From Neorhizobium galegae (GTDB lineage: Bacteria; Pseudomonadota; Alphaproteobacteria; Rhizobiales; Rhizobiaceae), in contig NZ_JAGIPG010000002.1 in the NCBI RefSeq assembly GCF_017877055.1, forward strand, positions 868,001-932,000: a stretch of 64,000 nt of DNA, read 5' to 3'. Position 1 is the first letter of the stretch, and every line of letters begins with the position of its first letter. Made by a program: the position numbers and the translations under genes. Of this stretch, positions 26,537-36,428 are shown piece by piece. The notes under the pieces were generated by a model, which was not told where the DNA came from, made no database searches, and saw nothing but the letters and a program-made list of their open reading frames with translations.

Positions 26537-27694
26537 TCAGAGCAGCGAAAGCTGGATGCCGCCGCCGTCGGGGCGGAGGAAAATGTCGTCGCGCAACGGC
26601 AGGCCGCGCCGCACCATGCCGAGCCGCTTGGTCGCCATCTCGAAACGCCTGCCGATCTGCCAGGCATAGGGACCGGCGCCCTTCATCCGCTTGCCCCATT
26701 CGGCGTCATAATCCTTGCCGCCGCGCATTGAGCGGACGAGCGACATCACGTGCCTGTAACGGTCCGGATAGTTCTGCAGCAGCCAGTCGCGGAAGAGGGG
26801 GCTCACCTCCAGCGGCAGGCGCAGGAGCACGTAGCTTGCCTCCGTCGCCCCCGCCGCATGGCCGGCATCGAGAATCCGCTCGATCTCGTGGTCGGTGAGC
26901 GCCGGAATGACGGGTGCCACCATGACCGCAGTCGGAATGCCGGCATCGGTCAACGCCTTGATGGCAGTCAGGCGCTTGGGAGGGGTCGAGGCGCGCGGCT
27001 CCATGGTGCGGGCAAGCTTGCGGTCGAGAGTGGTCACGGAAATCCCGACCTTTGCGAGCCCTTTCGAAGCCATGTCGGCGAGAATGTCGATGTCGCGGGT
27101 GATCAGCGCCGACTTGGTAACGATCGCGACCGGATGATTGGCCTTCTGCAGCACTTCCAGGATCTGCCGCATGATTCGCCATTCCCGCTCGATCGGCTGA
27201 TAGGGATCCGTATTGGTGCCGATCGCGATCGCCCGCACCTTGTAATCCGGGCGGCTCAACTCCCGTTCGAGCAGTTTCGGTACGTCCGGCTTGGCGAACA
27301 GCTTCGATTCGAAATCGAGGCCTGGAGAAAGCCCCATGAAACTGTGGGTCGGCCGGGCGAAGCAGTAGATGCAGCCATGTTCGCAGCCGCGATAGGGATT
27401 GATCGAGCGGTCGAAGGAAAGATCCGGCGATTCGTTGCGGGTAATCGCAGTGCGCGGCTTTTCCACCTGCACCTCGGTCCTGAACGGTTCGAGCTCCTCC
27501 AACGTCTGCCAGCCATCGTCGAATGCCTCGCGGCGCTCTTCCTCGAAACGGCCGCTGGGATTGAGCCCTGCGCCGCGTCCGCGACGCCGGTCGACCTCCA
27601 CCCGAAGACCGGAGGACTTGACCAACGCATCGGCAATATCGGCCGTATGGGCAGGCGCGAAAGCGTCCTGCCGCAATTGATGCAACTCGTTCAT
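26537..27694 (-). CDS. PA0069-family radical SAM protein (SPL-like)
   Basis: 385 residues. The CxxxCxxC cluster is C104, C108, C111 in [17 protein letters not shown]; downstream are [34 protein letters not shown] and [14 protein letters not shown], typical of the DNA-repair-like radical SAM group related to spore photoproduct lyase. The reaction is unknown. Start at 27694 with GGAG 6 nt upstream. It precedes rnhB on the same strand, which may fit a nucleic-acid role, but this is inference. Confidence 0.87.
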   Translation of the reverse strand: MNELHQLRQDAFAPAHTADIADALVKSSGLRVEVDRRRGRGAGLNPSGRFEEERREAFDDGWQTLEELEPFRTEVQVEKPRTAITRNESPDLSFDRSINPYRGCEHGCIYCFARPTHSFMGLSPGLDFESKLFAKPDVPKLLERELSRPDYKVRAIAIGTNTDPYQPIEREWRIMRQILEVLQKANHPVAIVTKSALITRDIDILADMASKGLAKVGISVTTLDRKLARTMEPRASTPPKRLTAIKALTDAGIPTAVMVAPVIPALTDHEIERILDAGHAAGATEASYVLLRLPLEVSPLFRDWLLQNYPDRYRHVMSLVRSMRGGKDYDAEWGKRMKGAGPYAWQIGRRFEMATKRLGMVRRGLPLRDDIFLRPDGGGIQLSLL

Positions 27695-27825
27695 GGGTAG
27701 CTCCTGAAGGGGATATCCCCGTTCCTGCTGATTAAATTCCTAGCCGCAAAACAAGAACATTGCAAGAACAAAATTTGGAGCCGGCATTTGTGGCGTTCCG
27801 TGTGGCAATGCGTTACATGTCAGGA

Positions 27826-28344
27826 ATGCTGACTGTCATCATGGAATGCCGCGACCAGGAATCCGAGCTGGCGCAGACGCTCTCGGTGCTCGTTTCCGCT
27901 GCGGTGGAGGGGCTTGTAAGCGATGTCGTGGTGCTCGATCACGGTTCGCGGGACGGTTCCTCCCGCGTCGCCGACGCGGCCGGCTGCCGTTTTCATGGCC
28001 ACTGGGACATCAAGGATATTTTGCGCAGCGCCCGCGGCGAATGGCTGTTGCTGGTCGAACCCGGTGCCCGGCTGCAGGCGGGGTGGATCGACGAGGTGAT
28101 GGAATATATCGCGCTCAACAAGCAGCCGGCCCGGTTCGCGCCCGCGCGCAACTACAGGCGGCCGTTCTTCAAGCGTATAGGCCGCGCCGTGCCGCCGCTG
28201 GAATACGGCATGCTGCTGTCGAAGCGGCAGGCGATCGCGCTTGCGAAATCGGGCATGGATCTGGAAACCCTGGCGCGCGGCCAGAAGGTGTCGAAGCTCG
28301 CCAGCGAGATGATCCCGGCCTGGGTGGCCGCTGCGGTCCGGTAG
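27826..28344 (+). CDS. Glycosyltransferase family 2-like protein
   Basis: 172 residues starting MLTVIMECRDQESELAQTLS. Resembles the first half of a GT-A family 2 enzyme: EGLVSDVVVLDHGSRDGSSR corresponds to the nucleotide-sugar-binding DDGSxD region, and GEWLLLVEPGA to the DxD strand, but with VEP in place of DxD, so catalysis is doubtful. No membrane segment. The frame opens at 27760; 27826 is chosen because AGGA is near and the upstream part is unlike the family. Convergent with moaB (4-nt gap). Confidence 0.7.
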   Translation: MLTVIMECRDQESELAQTLSVLVSAAVEGLVSDVVVLDHGSRDGSSRVADAAGCRFHGHWDIKDILRSARGEWLLLVEPGARLQAGWIDEVMEYIALNKQPARFAPARNYRRPFFKRIGRAVPPLEYGMLLSKRQAIALAKSGMDLETLARGQKVSKLASEMIPAWVAAAVR

Positions 28345-28348
28345 ACGC

Positions 28349-28897
28349 TTATTTGCCGCCGCGCCGCAGGTGCTCGTCGAGCCGCGGCATGATCTCGATG
28401 AAATTGCAGGGCATGTGGCGGTAATCGAGCTGCGCCTTCAGAATGCCGTCCCAGGCATCCTTGCAGGCGCCGGGCGAACCCGGCAGCACGAAGATGAAGG
28501 TGGCGTTCGCCACCCCGCCGGTCGCCCGCGACTGGATGGTCGAGGTGCCGATCTTGTCATAGGAAATCCGGTGAAACACCTCCGAAAAGCCGTCCATGCG
28601 CTTTTCGAATAGCGGCTCCAGCGCTTCAGGCGTCACGTCCCGGCCGGTAAAGCCGGTGCCGCCCGTCGTGATCACCACGTCGATATCCGGATCGAGCGTC
28701 CATTCCCGCACCTGGCCGGCAATACGGTCCTTGTCGTCCGGTACGATCGCGCGCGCCTTCAACTCATGGCCGGCTTCCGCAATCCGCGCCACCAGCGTGT
28801 CGCCGGACTTGTCGTCGGCAAGCGTGCGCGTGTCGGAGACAGTCAGCACGGCGATGCCGACGGGGATGAAGGAGCGGGTGTCGTCGATCCGGTTCAT
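28349..28897 (-). CDS. moaB: Molybdenum cofactor biosynthesis protein MoaB
   Basis: 182 residues of the MogA/MoaB fold that adenylylates molybdopterin. Motifs: VGIAVLTVSDTRTLADDKSG, TTGGTGFTGRDVTPEA (substrate-binding TGGTG) and FVLPGSPGACKDAWDGIL. The start codon at 28897 overlaps the ispE stop as ATGA, so it is translated after ispE. The gene partner is not functionally related; the pair is simply adjacent. Confidence 0.93.
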   Translation of the reverse strand: MNRIDDTRSFIPVGIAVLTVSDTRTLADDKSGDTLVARIAEAGHELKARAIVPDDKDRIAGQVREWTLDPDIDVVITTGGTGFTGRDVTPEALEPLFEKRMDGFSEVFHRISYDKIGTSTIQSRATGGVANATFIFVLPGSPGACKDAWDGILKAQLDYRHMPCNFIEIMPRLDEHLRRGGK

Positions 28898-29823
28898 GGG
28901 GTTTTCTCGGGCGCCTGGCCAACGGTTCTCACCGCCTGAAAGTACCATTCCGGCTTCTGGCCGTTAAGGTTCTCCACCGCCTTTTCCGCCGCTTCGAAGG
29001 AAGGAAATATCCCGAAACAGGTGGCGCCCGAACCGGACATCCGCGTCAGCATCGTGCCCTCCGCGCCGATCAGGCTGGAGATCTGGTCGATTTCGCGCAC
29101 GAGCGAGCGCGCCGGCGGTTCAAGATCGTTGCGGAGAGTTTTCAGGAAGCCGATCCAGTCGCTGTCGAACGGGCCGATCGCCGCGTTTTCCTTCTGCGTC
29201 AGGCGCAGGAAGATATCCGGCGTCGAGACACCGACGAGCGGATTGCCGAGCACCAGAGACAGCGAGGGCAGGTCGGGAAGCGCGGTCAGTTCCTCGCCTA
29301 TCCCCCTGGCCATCAGCGCCTCGCTCTTGAGACACATTGGAACATCGGCGCCGAGCGAAAGCCCGAGCGCTGCCAGTTCCCCGTCCGGCAGGCTGGCATT
29401 CCAGAAGCGCATCAGGCCGCGCAGGGCTGCTGCCGCGTCGGCCGAACCGCCGCCGATGCCGGCTGCGACCGGCAGGTTCTTTTCGAGATGGATGGCAACC
29501 GGCGGCGCCGAAACGCCCTTATCCTCCAGCGCCGTGCGCAGGAGATCGCGGGCTTTCAGCACGAGGTTGCCCGTCTTGCCTTCCGCCGAAGTCGGCAGCA
29601 GCGAGGCGAATCGGCCGGAAACGGAAAAATCGTCGGCGTCCGCTTCGCTAAAGCACAGCCGATCGCCGGTGTCCGCAAAAGTCACGATGCTTTCGAGCTG
29701 GTGATAGCCGTCGGCCCGCTGGCCGGTCACGTGCAGGGCGAGATTGATTTTGGCGGGCGCCAGTTCGAAGAGGCCCGCCTTGTCGGCGAGCCAGTTGTCG
29801 GATGACGGATTGTCCAGAAACAT
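28894..29823 (-). CDS. ispE: 4-diphosphocytidyl-2-C-methyl-D-erythritol kinase
   Basis: 309-residue GHMP kinase of the MEP isoprenoid pathway. LAPAKINLALHVTGQRADGY (K25) at the N-terminus, ATP loop PVAAGIGGGSADAAAAL (118-134), and C-terminal MSGSGATCFGIFPS. The frame is open to 30003, but the start at 29823 lies 5 nt after the TPR gene stop. With the polyprenyl diphosphate synthase farther upstream it gives a local isoprenoid theme. Confidence 0.94.
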   Translation of the reverse strand: MFLDNPSSDNWLADKAGLFELAPAKINLALHVTGQRADGYHQLESIVTFADTGDRLCFSEADADDFSVSGRFASLLPTSAEGKTGNLVLKARDLLRTALEDKGVSAPPVAIHLEKNLPVAAGIGGGSADAAAALRGLMRFWNASLPDGELAALGLSLGADVPMCLKSEALMARGIGEELTALPDLPSLSLVLGNPLVGVSTPDIFLRLTQKENAAIGPFDSDWIGFLKTLRNDLEPPARSLVREIDQISSLIGAEGTMLTRMSGSGATCFGIFPSFEAAEKAVENLNGQKPEWYFQAVRTVGQAPEKTP

Positions 29824-29828
29824 GCGCG

Positions 29829-31664
29829 TCAGGATTTCTTGTCGGGATTGGCCGGTGCCGGCGGGGCAGGGGCCACGGGTTCCGACGGGCTGCGGTCGGC
29901 GGTCGTGGCGTTCGGATCGAGCGGCGCCAGGCCCTTCTCGATCTTTTCCTTGATCTGCTCGCGGTTGATATCCTCGCCTTCCGAAATCAACGCCCGGTTC
30001 CACTGGTAGACGGCTTCGAGCTTGCGCCCGACGCGCCAGTAGGAATCGCCGAGATGGTCGTTGATCGTCGAATCGCCAGCGCGCAGCTGCACCGCGCGTT
30101 CGAGCTCGGTCACGGCATCGTCGAACTTGCCCATCCGGAAATAGGCCCAGCCGAGCGAGTCGACGATATAACCGTCATCCGGCCGTGCGTCGACGGCCCG
30201 CTTGATCATGCCGAGACCTTCGTCGAGGTTCTTGTTCATGTCGACCAGCGAATAGCCGAGATAGTTGAGGACCTGCGGCTGCTCTGGGTTGAGCTCCAGC
30301 GCCTTGCGGAAGTTCGGCTCGGCCTTCGCCCAGTTTTTAAGCCGCTCATAGGCGATGCCGCGCTGGAAGAAGATGGTCCAGTCGCCGGGCTTCGGCACAG
30401 GCCCGATGACCTCGGCAGCCTTGTCGTAGGTTTCCGCCATGGCCTTGTAGTCCTTGGCGTCGGAAAGCACGCTGCCATAGGCGATGTAGCTGCGGATGTC
30501 GGACGGATCGGAATCGATCAGCGACTTCAGGTGCTGCTTGGCTTCGTTCACCTTGCCGGTGTCGGAAAGCGTCACGCCGAGTTGCAGCTCGGAAATGCGG
30601 CGCATCGGCGAATCAGCTGGTACGCTCGCATAGAACTTGATGGCGCGATCTGGCTGCTTCAGCTTTTCGGCAATGCCGCCGAGCAGGATCAGCGTATCGG
30701 CGCTCCTGGGGTCGAGCGCATGCGAGATCTGCAGGTAGAGCGAGACCATGTCCTCGGCGCCCTGACGGTTCAGCGCACCGCCGATCGAAAACAGCACGCC
30801 GGCAGCGCCTTCGGCGGCATCGCTGACCTGCTGCTCGGGCTTTTCGCCCTTTTCGATGCTCTGGCGCAGCGCCTTCAGCGGCGCGTAATTGGAGACCATG
30901 CCGTCGCCGACGGAGATCGCATCGAGCGCCTTCTGCTTGTTGCCGGCAGCGGCTTCGAGGCGGGCGAGCGCCATCACGGCACGCATGAACGTGTCCGGGG
31001 CGGTTGCGACGGCTTCCTTGTTGGTGACGGCGGTGTTGAGATGCTGCCGGGCAGTACCGATATCGCCCGTTACCAGCGCCATGGCGCCGAGATGGTAATC
31101 GGTGAACACCTTATACCAGACCGGCCCCTTGAGATTGTTGATGCTGGCCATCGCCTGCTTGCCCTTGCCGGCGCCGATATCCGCCCAGGCGGAGAGAAGC
31201 TGGTGGGTCAGCCGGTCGAGGTCGTTCGGACCGTCATAGGCAAGCACCTTCTTGGCGGTATCGAACTTCTTGCCGCGCAGGGAATCGAGGCCGCGGACGA
31301 TCTTGGTGATCCGCTCGACGGCCTTGTCGTCCTTTAGCGCATTGGCCTCAGCGAGGCCCTGGTCGAAATCGCCGTTGAGCAGCAGCGAGATCATCAGCCG
31401 CTCGCGGATTTCCAGGTTGGCGGGATCGAAAGCCAGCGCCTTGCGGTAAAGCGCGATCGCGGTGTCGTAGTCATGATCGACATCGGCGGTTCGGGCTGCC
31501 AGGAAGGCGCCAGAAAACGTCTTCACGTTGCCGGGACCGAACGTCACCGCGTCTTTCACTGCTGGCTTCGCTTCCGCCGTCGCCGCATTGGCCACCGTTC
31601 CGAACAGGAGAACGGTTGCAAGTGCCGCGCTGGAGAGCAGAAGAAGGCTGGATTTCTGCCGCAT
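29829..31664 (-). CDS. Exported tetratricopeptide-repeat protein
   Basis: 611 residues from the ATG at 31664 (AAAGG 8 nt upstream; another ATG at 31670). Signal peptide 1-27 (MRQKSSLLLLSSAALATVLL). The rest is helical TPR repeats, clearest in DYDTAIALYRKALAFDPAN, NWAKAEPNFRKALELNPEQP, NYLGYSLVDMNKNLDEGLGM and KFDDAVTELERAVQLRAGD, with a Pro/Ala tail. Probably a periplasmic scaffold for envelope complexes; partners unknown. Five nt before ispE. Confidence 0.87.
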   Translation of the reverse strand: MRQKSSLLLLSSAALATVLLFGTVANAATAEAKPAVKDAVTFGPGNVKTFSGAFLAARTADVDHDYDTAIALYRKALAFDPANLEIRERLMISLLLNGDFDQGLAEANALKDDKAVERITKIVRGLDSLRGKKFDTAKKVLAYDGPNDLDRLTHQLLSAWADIGAGKGKQAMASINNLKGPVWYKVFTDYHLGAMALVTGDIGTARQHLNTAVTNKEAVATAPDTFMRAVMALARLEAAAGNKQKALDAISVGDGMVSNYAPLKALRQSIEKGEKPEQQVSDAAEGAAGVLFSIGGALNRQGAEDMVSLYLQISHALDPRSADTLILLGGIAEKLKQPDRAIKFYASVPADSPMRRISELQLGVTLSDTGKVNEAKQHLKSLIDSDPSDIRSYIAYGSVLSDAKDYKAMAETYDKAAEVIGPVPKPGDWTIFFQRGIAYERLKNWAKAEPNFRKALELNPEQPQVLNYLGYSLVDMNKNLDEGLGMIKRAVDARPDDGYIVDSLGWAYFRMGKFDDAVTELERAVQLRAGDSTINDHLGDSYWRVGRKLEAVYQWNRALISEGEDINREQIKEKIEKGLAPLDPNATTADRSPSEPVAPAPPAPANPDKKS

Positions 31665-31776
31665 AGACATGCCTTTCGTAAGAGCATGGCAGGCCGGTGA
31701 AATACCGCCGCCGATTCCGCCCCATTGATTCATGATAGAATGGCTTTTTTGAAGCACGTCCGCAAGGAAATCCCCA

Positions 31777-31796
31777 GCGCCGCGTAGGCGCGGCGC
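31777..31796 (-). other. Perfect GC hairpin between polyprenyl synthase and TPR genes
   Basis: GCGCCGCG (31777-31784), TAGG, CGCGGCGC (31789-31796). It lies 33 nt beyond the stop of the upstream minus-strand gene without a T-run, so it may be a partial terminator or mRNA-stabilising hairpin. Confidence 0.4.
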
Positions 31797-31828
31797 CGGT
31801 CACACCTTCGTCAACGGACGGCTTGTCG

Positions 31829-32845
31829 TCAGTTGACGCGCTGGATCGAGAAGTCAATGACTTCGAGAAGAGCGGCCTTGAGCGGCGAGACTGGAAGCGG
31901 CGCCAGCGCATCGCGAGCGATCGTGCCGTAATGCAGCGCCCGGCCGATCGTGTCGTTCAAGGCGCCGTATTTGTTGATCAGCCCGAGCGCCTTTTCGAGG
32001 TTCTCGTCGCTGCTTTCGCCCTTCTCGATCGCTTGGCGCCAGAAGGCGCGTTCGGCCTCGGTGCCGCGACGATAGGAGAGGATGACGGGCAGCGTGATCT
32101 TGCCCTCGCGGAAATCATCGCCGACATTCTTGCCGAGATCGGCAGCCTTGCCGCCGTAATCGAGCGCGTCGTCGACAAGCTGGAAGGCAAGGCCAAGGTT
32201 CATCCCGTAGGATTTCAGCGCGCCGCGGCCGGCCTTGTCGGCATTGGCGATGATCGGGCCGACTTCGGCGGCGGCCGCAAACAGCGCCGCCGTCTTGGCG
32301 CGGATGACCGACAGATAGTCGTCCTCGGTCGTTTCCATGTTCTTGGCGACGGAAAGCTGCAGCACTTCGCCTTCGGCGATCACCGAGGCCGCGGCCGACA
32401 GAACGTCCAGCGCTTCGAGCGAGCCGACGTCCACCATCATCCGAAAAGCCTGGCCGAGCAGGAAATCGCCGACCAGAACACTGGCCTGGTTGCCCCAGAT
32501 CATCCGGGCGGTGGAGCGCCCGCGGCGCAGGTCGCTTTCGTCCACCACATCGTCATGGAGCAACGTCGCGGTGTGCATGAACTCGACGCTGGTCGCGAGC
32601 TTCACATGGGCATCGCCCTGATAACCGAACAGCGCCGCGGACGCGAGCGTCAGCATCGGCCGTAGCCGCTTGCCGCCGGACGAGATCAGGTGGTTGGCGA
32701 CTTCCGGGATCATCTGCACGTCGGAGCCGGCCTTGGACAGAATCAGCTGGTTGACCCGATCCATGTCCGCCTTGGTCAGGTCCACCAGCGGTTTGACGGA
32801 TGCCAGTTTGTTTTTGCCTTCTTCAAGCGGTATGACGACGCCCAA
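31829..32845 (-). CDS. ispB: Polyprenyl (octaprenyl/decaprenyl) diphosphate synthase
   Basis: 338-residue trans-prenyltransferase making the quinone side chain. First Asp-rich motif HDDVVDESDLRRG (D98, D99, D102), second FQLVDDALDY; GGKRLRPMLTLASA binds the allylic substrate. Chain length cannot be set by eye. The start is TTG at 32845 with GGGAGG about 8 nt upstream; no ATG lies close by. Divergent from DUF2007. Confidence 0.92.
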   Translation of the reverse strand: MGVVIPLEEGKNKLASVKPLVDLTKADMDRVNQLILSKAGSDVQMIPEVANHLISSGGKRLRPMLTLASAALFGYQGDAHVKLATSVEFMHTATLLHDDVVDESDLRRGRSTARMIWGNQASVLVGDFLLGQAFRMMVDVGSLEALDVLSAAASVIAEGEVLQLSVAKNMETTEDDYLSVIRAKTAALFAAAAEVGPIIANADKAGRGALKSYGMNLGLAFQLVDDALDYGGKAADLGKNVGDDFREGKITLPVILSYRRGTEAERAFWRQAIEKGESSDENLEKALGLINKYGALNDTIGRALHYGTIARDALAPLPVSPLKAALLEVIDFSIQRVN

Positions 32846-32952
32846 TGATCAGGCCTCCCTATCGAATTCTTTCAAACGACAATAGAAAGAGGCTGATAGT
32901 GCGGCAAGCGCAAATCGCATCCCGCTGGATATAATGGAGTAACAAACAAGCC

Positions 32953-33174
32953 ATGCTGGAGATCATCCGCACCAACGACATCGTGATCCTGTCGCTGGCT
33001 GAGAGCCTGATGAAGGATGCGGGCATCCATTGCATGGTCGCCGACCAGTCTATGAGCGTGCTCGAAGGCTCGCTCGGCCTGTTGCAGCGCCGGCTGATGG
33101 TCGACAGTGAGCGCGCCGACGAGGCGCGGCGGATCCTGAAGGACGCGGGGTTGGAAGCGGAGCTGCGACCTTGA
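32953..33174 (+). CDS. DUF2007 family protein (putative signal-transducing)
   Basis: 73 residues, MLEIIRTNDIVILSLAESLM then HCMVADQSMSVLEGSLG and RRLMVDSERADEARRIL, matching the small DUF2007 ferredoxin-like family, sometimes called signal-transducing proteins but without known function. It precedes a methyltransferase by 69 nt on the same strand. Confidence 0.85.
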   Translation: MLEIIRTNDIVILSLAESLMKDAGIHCMVADQSMSVLEGSLGLLQRRLMVDSERADEARRILKDAGLEAELRP

Positions 33175-33243
33175 TGGTTGGATGGGACGGTCGTTTATGC
33201 CGCAGGATGTAAGCCAACGGATGTGTGAAGGGGCCGACATCGA

Positions 33244-34059
33244 ATGGTGCCGCAAACCATGACTTCCCCCACCCACACTATCGACGCCTTCCACCGCGGC
33301 TGCTTTCACGTCATGCAGCCGAAGGGCGGCGGGCATCGGTCAGGCGTCGATGCGATGCTGCTCGCCTCGCTGGTCGCCTCCGATAAGCCGGTGAACGTCG
33401 CCGATCTCGGTTCGGGCGCAGGCGCCGCGGGTCTTGCGGTCGCCGCGCGGCTGCAGCACTCGAAAGTCCTGCTGATCGAGAAATCGCCGCTGATGGCCGA
33501 CTATGCGCGCTGGACGCTGCAACTTCCCGAAAACGCCTTCCTGGCCGATCGCGTCGAGGTGCTGGAAGCGGACGTGACCCTGACGGGCAAGCCGCGGCTC
33601 GCCGCCGGTCTTGTCGACGAGATCCATGACCACGTGATCATGAACCCGCCCTTCAACGATGCCAGCGACCGCAAGACGCCCGATGCCCTGAAGGCCGAGG
33701 CGCATGCGATGACGGAAGATCTGTTCGAAGCCTGGATACGCACCGCCGGTGCGATCATGAAGCCCGGCGGGCAGTTGTCGCTGATCGCCCGGCCGCAATC
33801 GATCGCCGAGATCATCGCGGCCTGCGGCAGGCGCTTCGGCGGGCTGGAAATCACCGCCCTTCATCCCCGGCCGGATGAAAGCGCCACGCGCATCCTCGTT
33901 ACCGCCGTCAAGGGCTCGCGCGCCCGGCTGACATTCCGGGCGCCGCTTTTCGTGCATGGCGCGGACGGCCATGCCTTCTCGGCTTTCGTGGACGACCTGA
34001 ACAATGGCCGGGTCGCCTATGCCCGCCTCAGCCCGAGACGAAATCCACGAGCAGCTTGA
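33244..34059 (+). CDS. tRNA1(Val)-A37 N6-methyltransferase-like enzyme (TrmN6/YfiC type)
   Basis: 271-residue class I SAM methyltransferase: SAM loop [13 protein letters not shown] (52-64), catalytic NPPF at 134-137 ([10 protein letters not shown]) typical of N6-adenine and N5-glutamine methylases, [14 protein letters not shown] near the N-terminus as in YfiC. Substrate could be tRNA or another adenine. Start at 33244; a second ATG at 33259 is possible. The 3' end overlaps convergent mntH by 32 bp. Confidence 0.85.
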   Translation: MVPQTMTSPTHTIDAFHRGCFHVMQPKGGGHRSGVDAMLLASLVASDKPVNVADLGSGAGAAGLAVAARLQHSKVLLIEKSPLMADYARWTLQLPENAFLADRVEVLEADVTLTGKPRLAAGLVDEIHDHVIMNPPFNDASDRKTPDALKAEAHAMTEDLFEAWIRTAGAIMKPGGQLSLIARPQSIAEIIAACGRRFGGLEITALHPRPDESATRILVTAVKGSRARLTFRAPLFVHGADGHAFSAFVDDLNNGRVAYARLSPRRNPRAA

Positions 34060-35374
34060 CGTTGAGGCCGGCGATGACGACGGCGATCAGCCAGGCGATG
34101 CCGGAGAGCCAGATCGGCGCCACGAGTTCGCCCATCTTGGCTTTGCTGGCCGTGAACATCACCAGCGGGAAGACCGCGAAGGAAAGCTGCAGGCTGAGCA
34201 CGACCTGCGTGAGGATCAGTAGTTCCGCCGTGCCCGCATCGCCGTACCAGATGGTCACGAACGCCGCGGGGATGATCGCGATCGCCCGGGTGATCAGCCG
34301 GCGGATCCATGGCTGCAGCTTCATCTTGAGGAAGCCTTCCATGACGATCTGACCCGCAAGCGTCGCCGTCACCGTCGAATTCAGGCCACAGCAGAGAAGT
34401 GCTATCCCGAACAGCGTCGGCGCAATGGCGAGCCCGAGAAGCGGCGCGAGCAGCGAATGGGCTTCCCCGAGCTCGGCGACTTCGGTTCGCCCGGTGCTGT
34501 TGAAGGCAGCGGCCGCCAGGATCAGGATCGAGGCATTGATCAACAGCGCGAAGCAGAGCGCGACGGTGGAGTCGATCGTCGCATAGGTCAGCGCTTCCTT
34601 CTTTTCCGGCAGGGTGTGGCCGTAGTTGCGGGTCTGTACGATGCCGGAATGCAGATAGAGGTTATGCGGCATGACGGTCGCGCCGAGAATGCCGAGGGCC
34701 AGATAGAGCATCTCCGGATTGGTGACGATCTCGGTTGTCGGGAAGAAGCCGCGGATGACGCCGCCCCATTGCGGATCGGCAAGGAAGATCTGGATCGCGA
34801 AACACACGGCGATAACGCCGAGCAGGGTGATGATGAAGGCTTCGACCCAACGGAAACCCATCTTCTGCAGATAAAGGATGATGAACACGTCGAGGGCCGT
34901 GATCAGCACGCCGAGCTCGAGCGGGATGCCGAAGATCAGGTTGAGGCCGATCGCGGTGCCGATCACCTCGGCGATATCGGTGGCGATGATGGCGATTTCG
35001 GCAAGCGCCCAGAGCGGAATGGAGACCCATTTCGGAAACGCGTCGCGACAGGCCTGCGCCAGGTCCCGGCCCGAGGCAATCGCCAGGCGGGCGCAGAGCG
35101 ACTGCAGCACGATCGCCATCAGGTTGGACAGCAGGGCGACCGCCAGCAGCGCATAGCCAAATTTGGAGCCACCGGCGAGCGAGGTCGCCCAGTTGCCGGG
35201 GTCCATGTAGCCGACCGCGACCAGGTAACCCGGGCCAGCAAAGGCCGCGAGCCGTCGCCAACGTGATCCGGAGCGCGAGATGTTGATGCTTCGATGGACG
35301 TCGGAAAGCGATGCTTCCCCCCGTTTGTTCCGCCAGCCGCTGTCCTGCTTTGAACCCAAAACGTCCATCTTCAT
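34028..35374 (-). CDS. mntH: Nramp-family Mn2+ (divalent metal)/proton symporter
   Basis: 448 residues, 11 predicted membrane helices. Metal-site motifs: [10 protein letters not shown] (DPGN at 58-61) and MPHNLYLHS in helix 6. In bacteria these import Mn2+ and Fe2+ with H+. The start at 35374 has GGAGA 5 nt upstream; the frame is open to 35434 through the regulatory region. A Mur-like dyad lies 45 bp upstream. Confidence 0.95.
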   Translation of the reverse strand: MKMDVLGSKQDSGWRNKRGEASLSDVHRSINISRSGSRWRRLAAFAGPGYLVAVGYMDPGNWATSLAGGSKFGYALLAVALLSNLMAIVLQSLCARLAIASGRDLAQACRDAFPKWVSIPLWALAEIAIIATDIAEVIGTAIGLNLIFGIPLELGVLITALDVFIILYLQKMGFRWVEAFIITLLGVIAVCFAIQIFLADPQWGGVIRGFFPTTEIVTNPEMLYLALGILGATVMPHNLYLHSGIVQTRNYGHTLPEKKEALTYATIDSTVALCFALLINASILILAAAAFNSTGRTEVAELGEAHSLLAPLLGLAIAPTLFGIALLCCGLNSTVTATLAGQIVMEGFLKMKLQPWIRRLITRAIAIIPAAFVTIWYGDAGTAELLILTQVVLSLQLSFAVFPLVMFTASKAKMGELVAPIWLSGIAWLIAVVIAGLNVKLLVDFVSG

Positions 35375-35418
35375 TCTATCTCCGTTCGCGAGCGGATAAT
35401 GCCTTGTTGGAATGACAA

Positions 35419-35433
35419 TGCAAGTCATTCGCA
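35419..35433. promoter_or_regulatory. Mur/Fur-like operator before mntH
   Basis: TGCAAGTCATTCGCA (35419-35433) is a near-palindrome with TGC...GCA ends, similar to the Mn-responsive Mur box described for rhizobial mntH/sitABCD. It sits between divergent mntH and sppA, 45 bp from the mntH start. Match judged from memory of the consensus. Confidence 0.5.
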
Positions 35434-35535
35434 AATTGGAAAATCAAAATCCTGCTTTAGGGGGCGCGGCCATTGCGTTTGAAAATCCGTCACATACATG
35501 CTTTGGCAGAGCCGAATGCGACAGAAGGAAAAGAA

Positions 35536-36402
35536 ATGGCCGGGTTTTTGCAGAGGTTGATGCCGAAAAGGTTCCGCAAGAAGGGCCTGACCATCCCCGT
35601 CGTTCGGCTTCACGGAGCGATCATGGCCGGCGGCAGCCAGTTCAAGCAGAGCCTCAACCTTGCGAGCGTGGCGCCGATGCTCGACAAGGCCTTCTCGAAG
35701 AAGGATGCGCCGGTCGTCGCGATCTCGATCAATTCGCCGGGCGGCTCGCCGGTCCAGTCGCGCCTGATCTTCCAGCGCATCCGTTCGCTCGCGGAAGAAA
35801 AGAACAAGAAGGTGCTGGTGTTTGTCGAGGATGTCGCGGCCTCGGGCGGCTACATGATCGCGCTCGCCGGCGACGAGATCTTTGCTGATCCGACCTCGAT
35901 CGTCGGGTCGATCGGCGTCGTTTCCGGAGGATTCGGCTTTCCGGAACTGCTGCGCAAGATCGGCGTCGAGCGCCGCGTCTATACAGCCGGGGAGAACAAG
36001 GTGATCCTCGATCCCTTCCAGCCGGAAAAGGAAGGCGACATCGAATACCTGAAGGCCCTGCAGCTCGAGATCCACAAGGTCTTCATCGAGATGGTCAAGA
36101 TGCGCCGCGGCGAGCGGCTCGCCGACGATGCGACCATCTTTTCCGGCCTGTTCTGGAGCGGGCTGCGCGGTCTCGACCTTGGCCTGATCGACAGTCTCGG
36201 CGACATGCGCGAAGTCCTCAAGCGCCGCTACGGCAAGGATACGAGGCTGGAACTGATCGGCAGCGCCCGAACCCTCTTCGGCCGTCGCGTACCCGGCGTC
36301 GTCTTCGGTGAGGGAAAGGCCGGAGAAATCGCCGCAGGCGCGGTCACGGGGCTTGCCGCGAGCCTGGAAGAAAAGGCAATGTGGAGCCGCTACGGCCTTT
36401 GA
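35536..36402 (+). CDS. sppA: S49-family signal peptide peptidase
   Basis: 288 residues, single-domain SppA/SohB peptidase. INSPGGSPVQSRLIFQRI, nucleophile S103 in AASGGYMIALAGDE, ADPTSIVGSIGVVSGGFGF, and the Lys candidate in TAGENKVILDPF. Degrades leftover signal peptides or membrane fragments. The N-terminus (MAGFLQRLMPKRFRKKGLTI) is amphipathic with no strong membrane helix. Start at 35536 with AAGGA; the frame opens at 35473 inside the divergent promoter. A small membrane protein gene follows by 26 nt. Confidence 0.92.
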   Translation: MAGFLQRLMPKRFRKKGLTIPVVRLHGAIMAGGSQFKQSLNLASVAPMLDKAFSKKDAPVVAISINSPGGSPVQSRLIFQRIRSLAEEKNKKVLVFVEDVAASGGYMIALAGDEIFADPTSIVGSIGVVSGGFGFPELLRKIGVERRVYTAGENKVILDPFQPEKEGDIEYLKALQLEIHKVFIEMVKMRRGERLADDATIFSGLFWSGLRGLDLGLIDSLGDMREVLKRRYGKDTRLELIGSARTLFGRRVPGVVFGEGKAGEIAAGAVTGLAASLEEKAMWSRYGL

Positions 36403-36428
36403 GGTCGTCAGGATAGCGCGAGGGGGAA

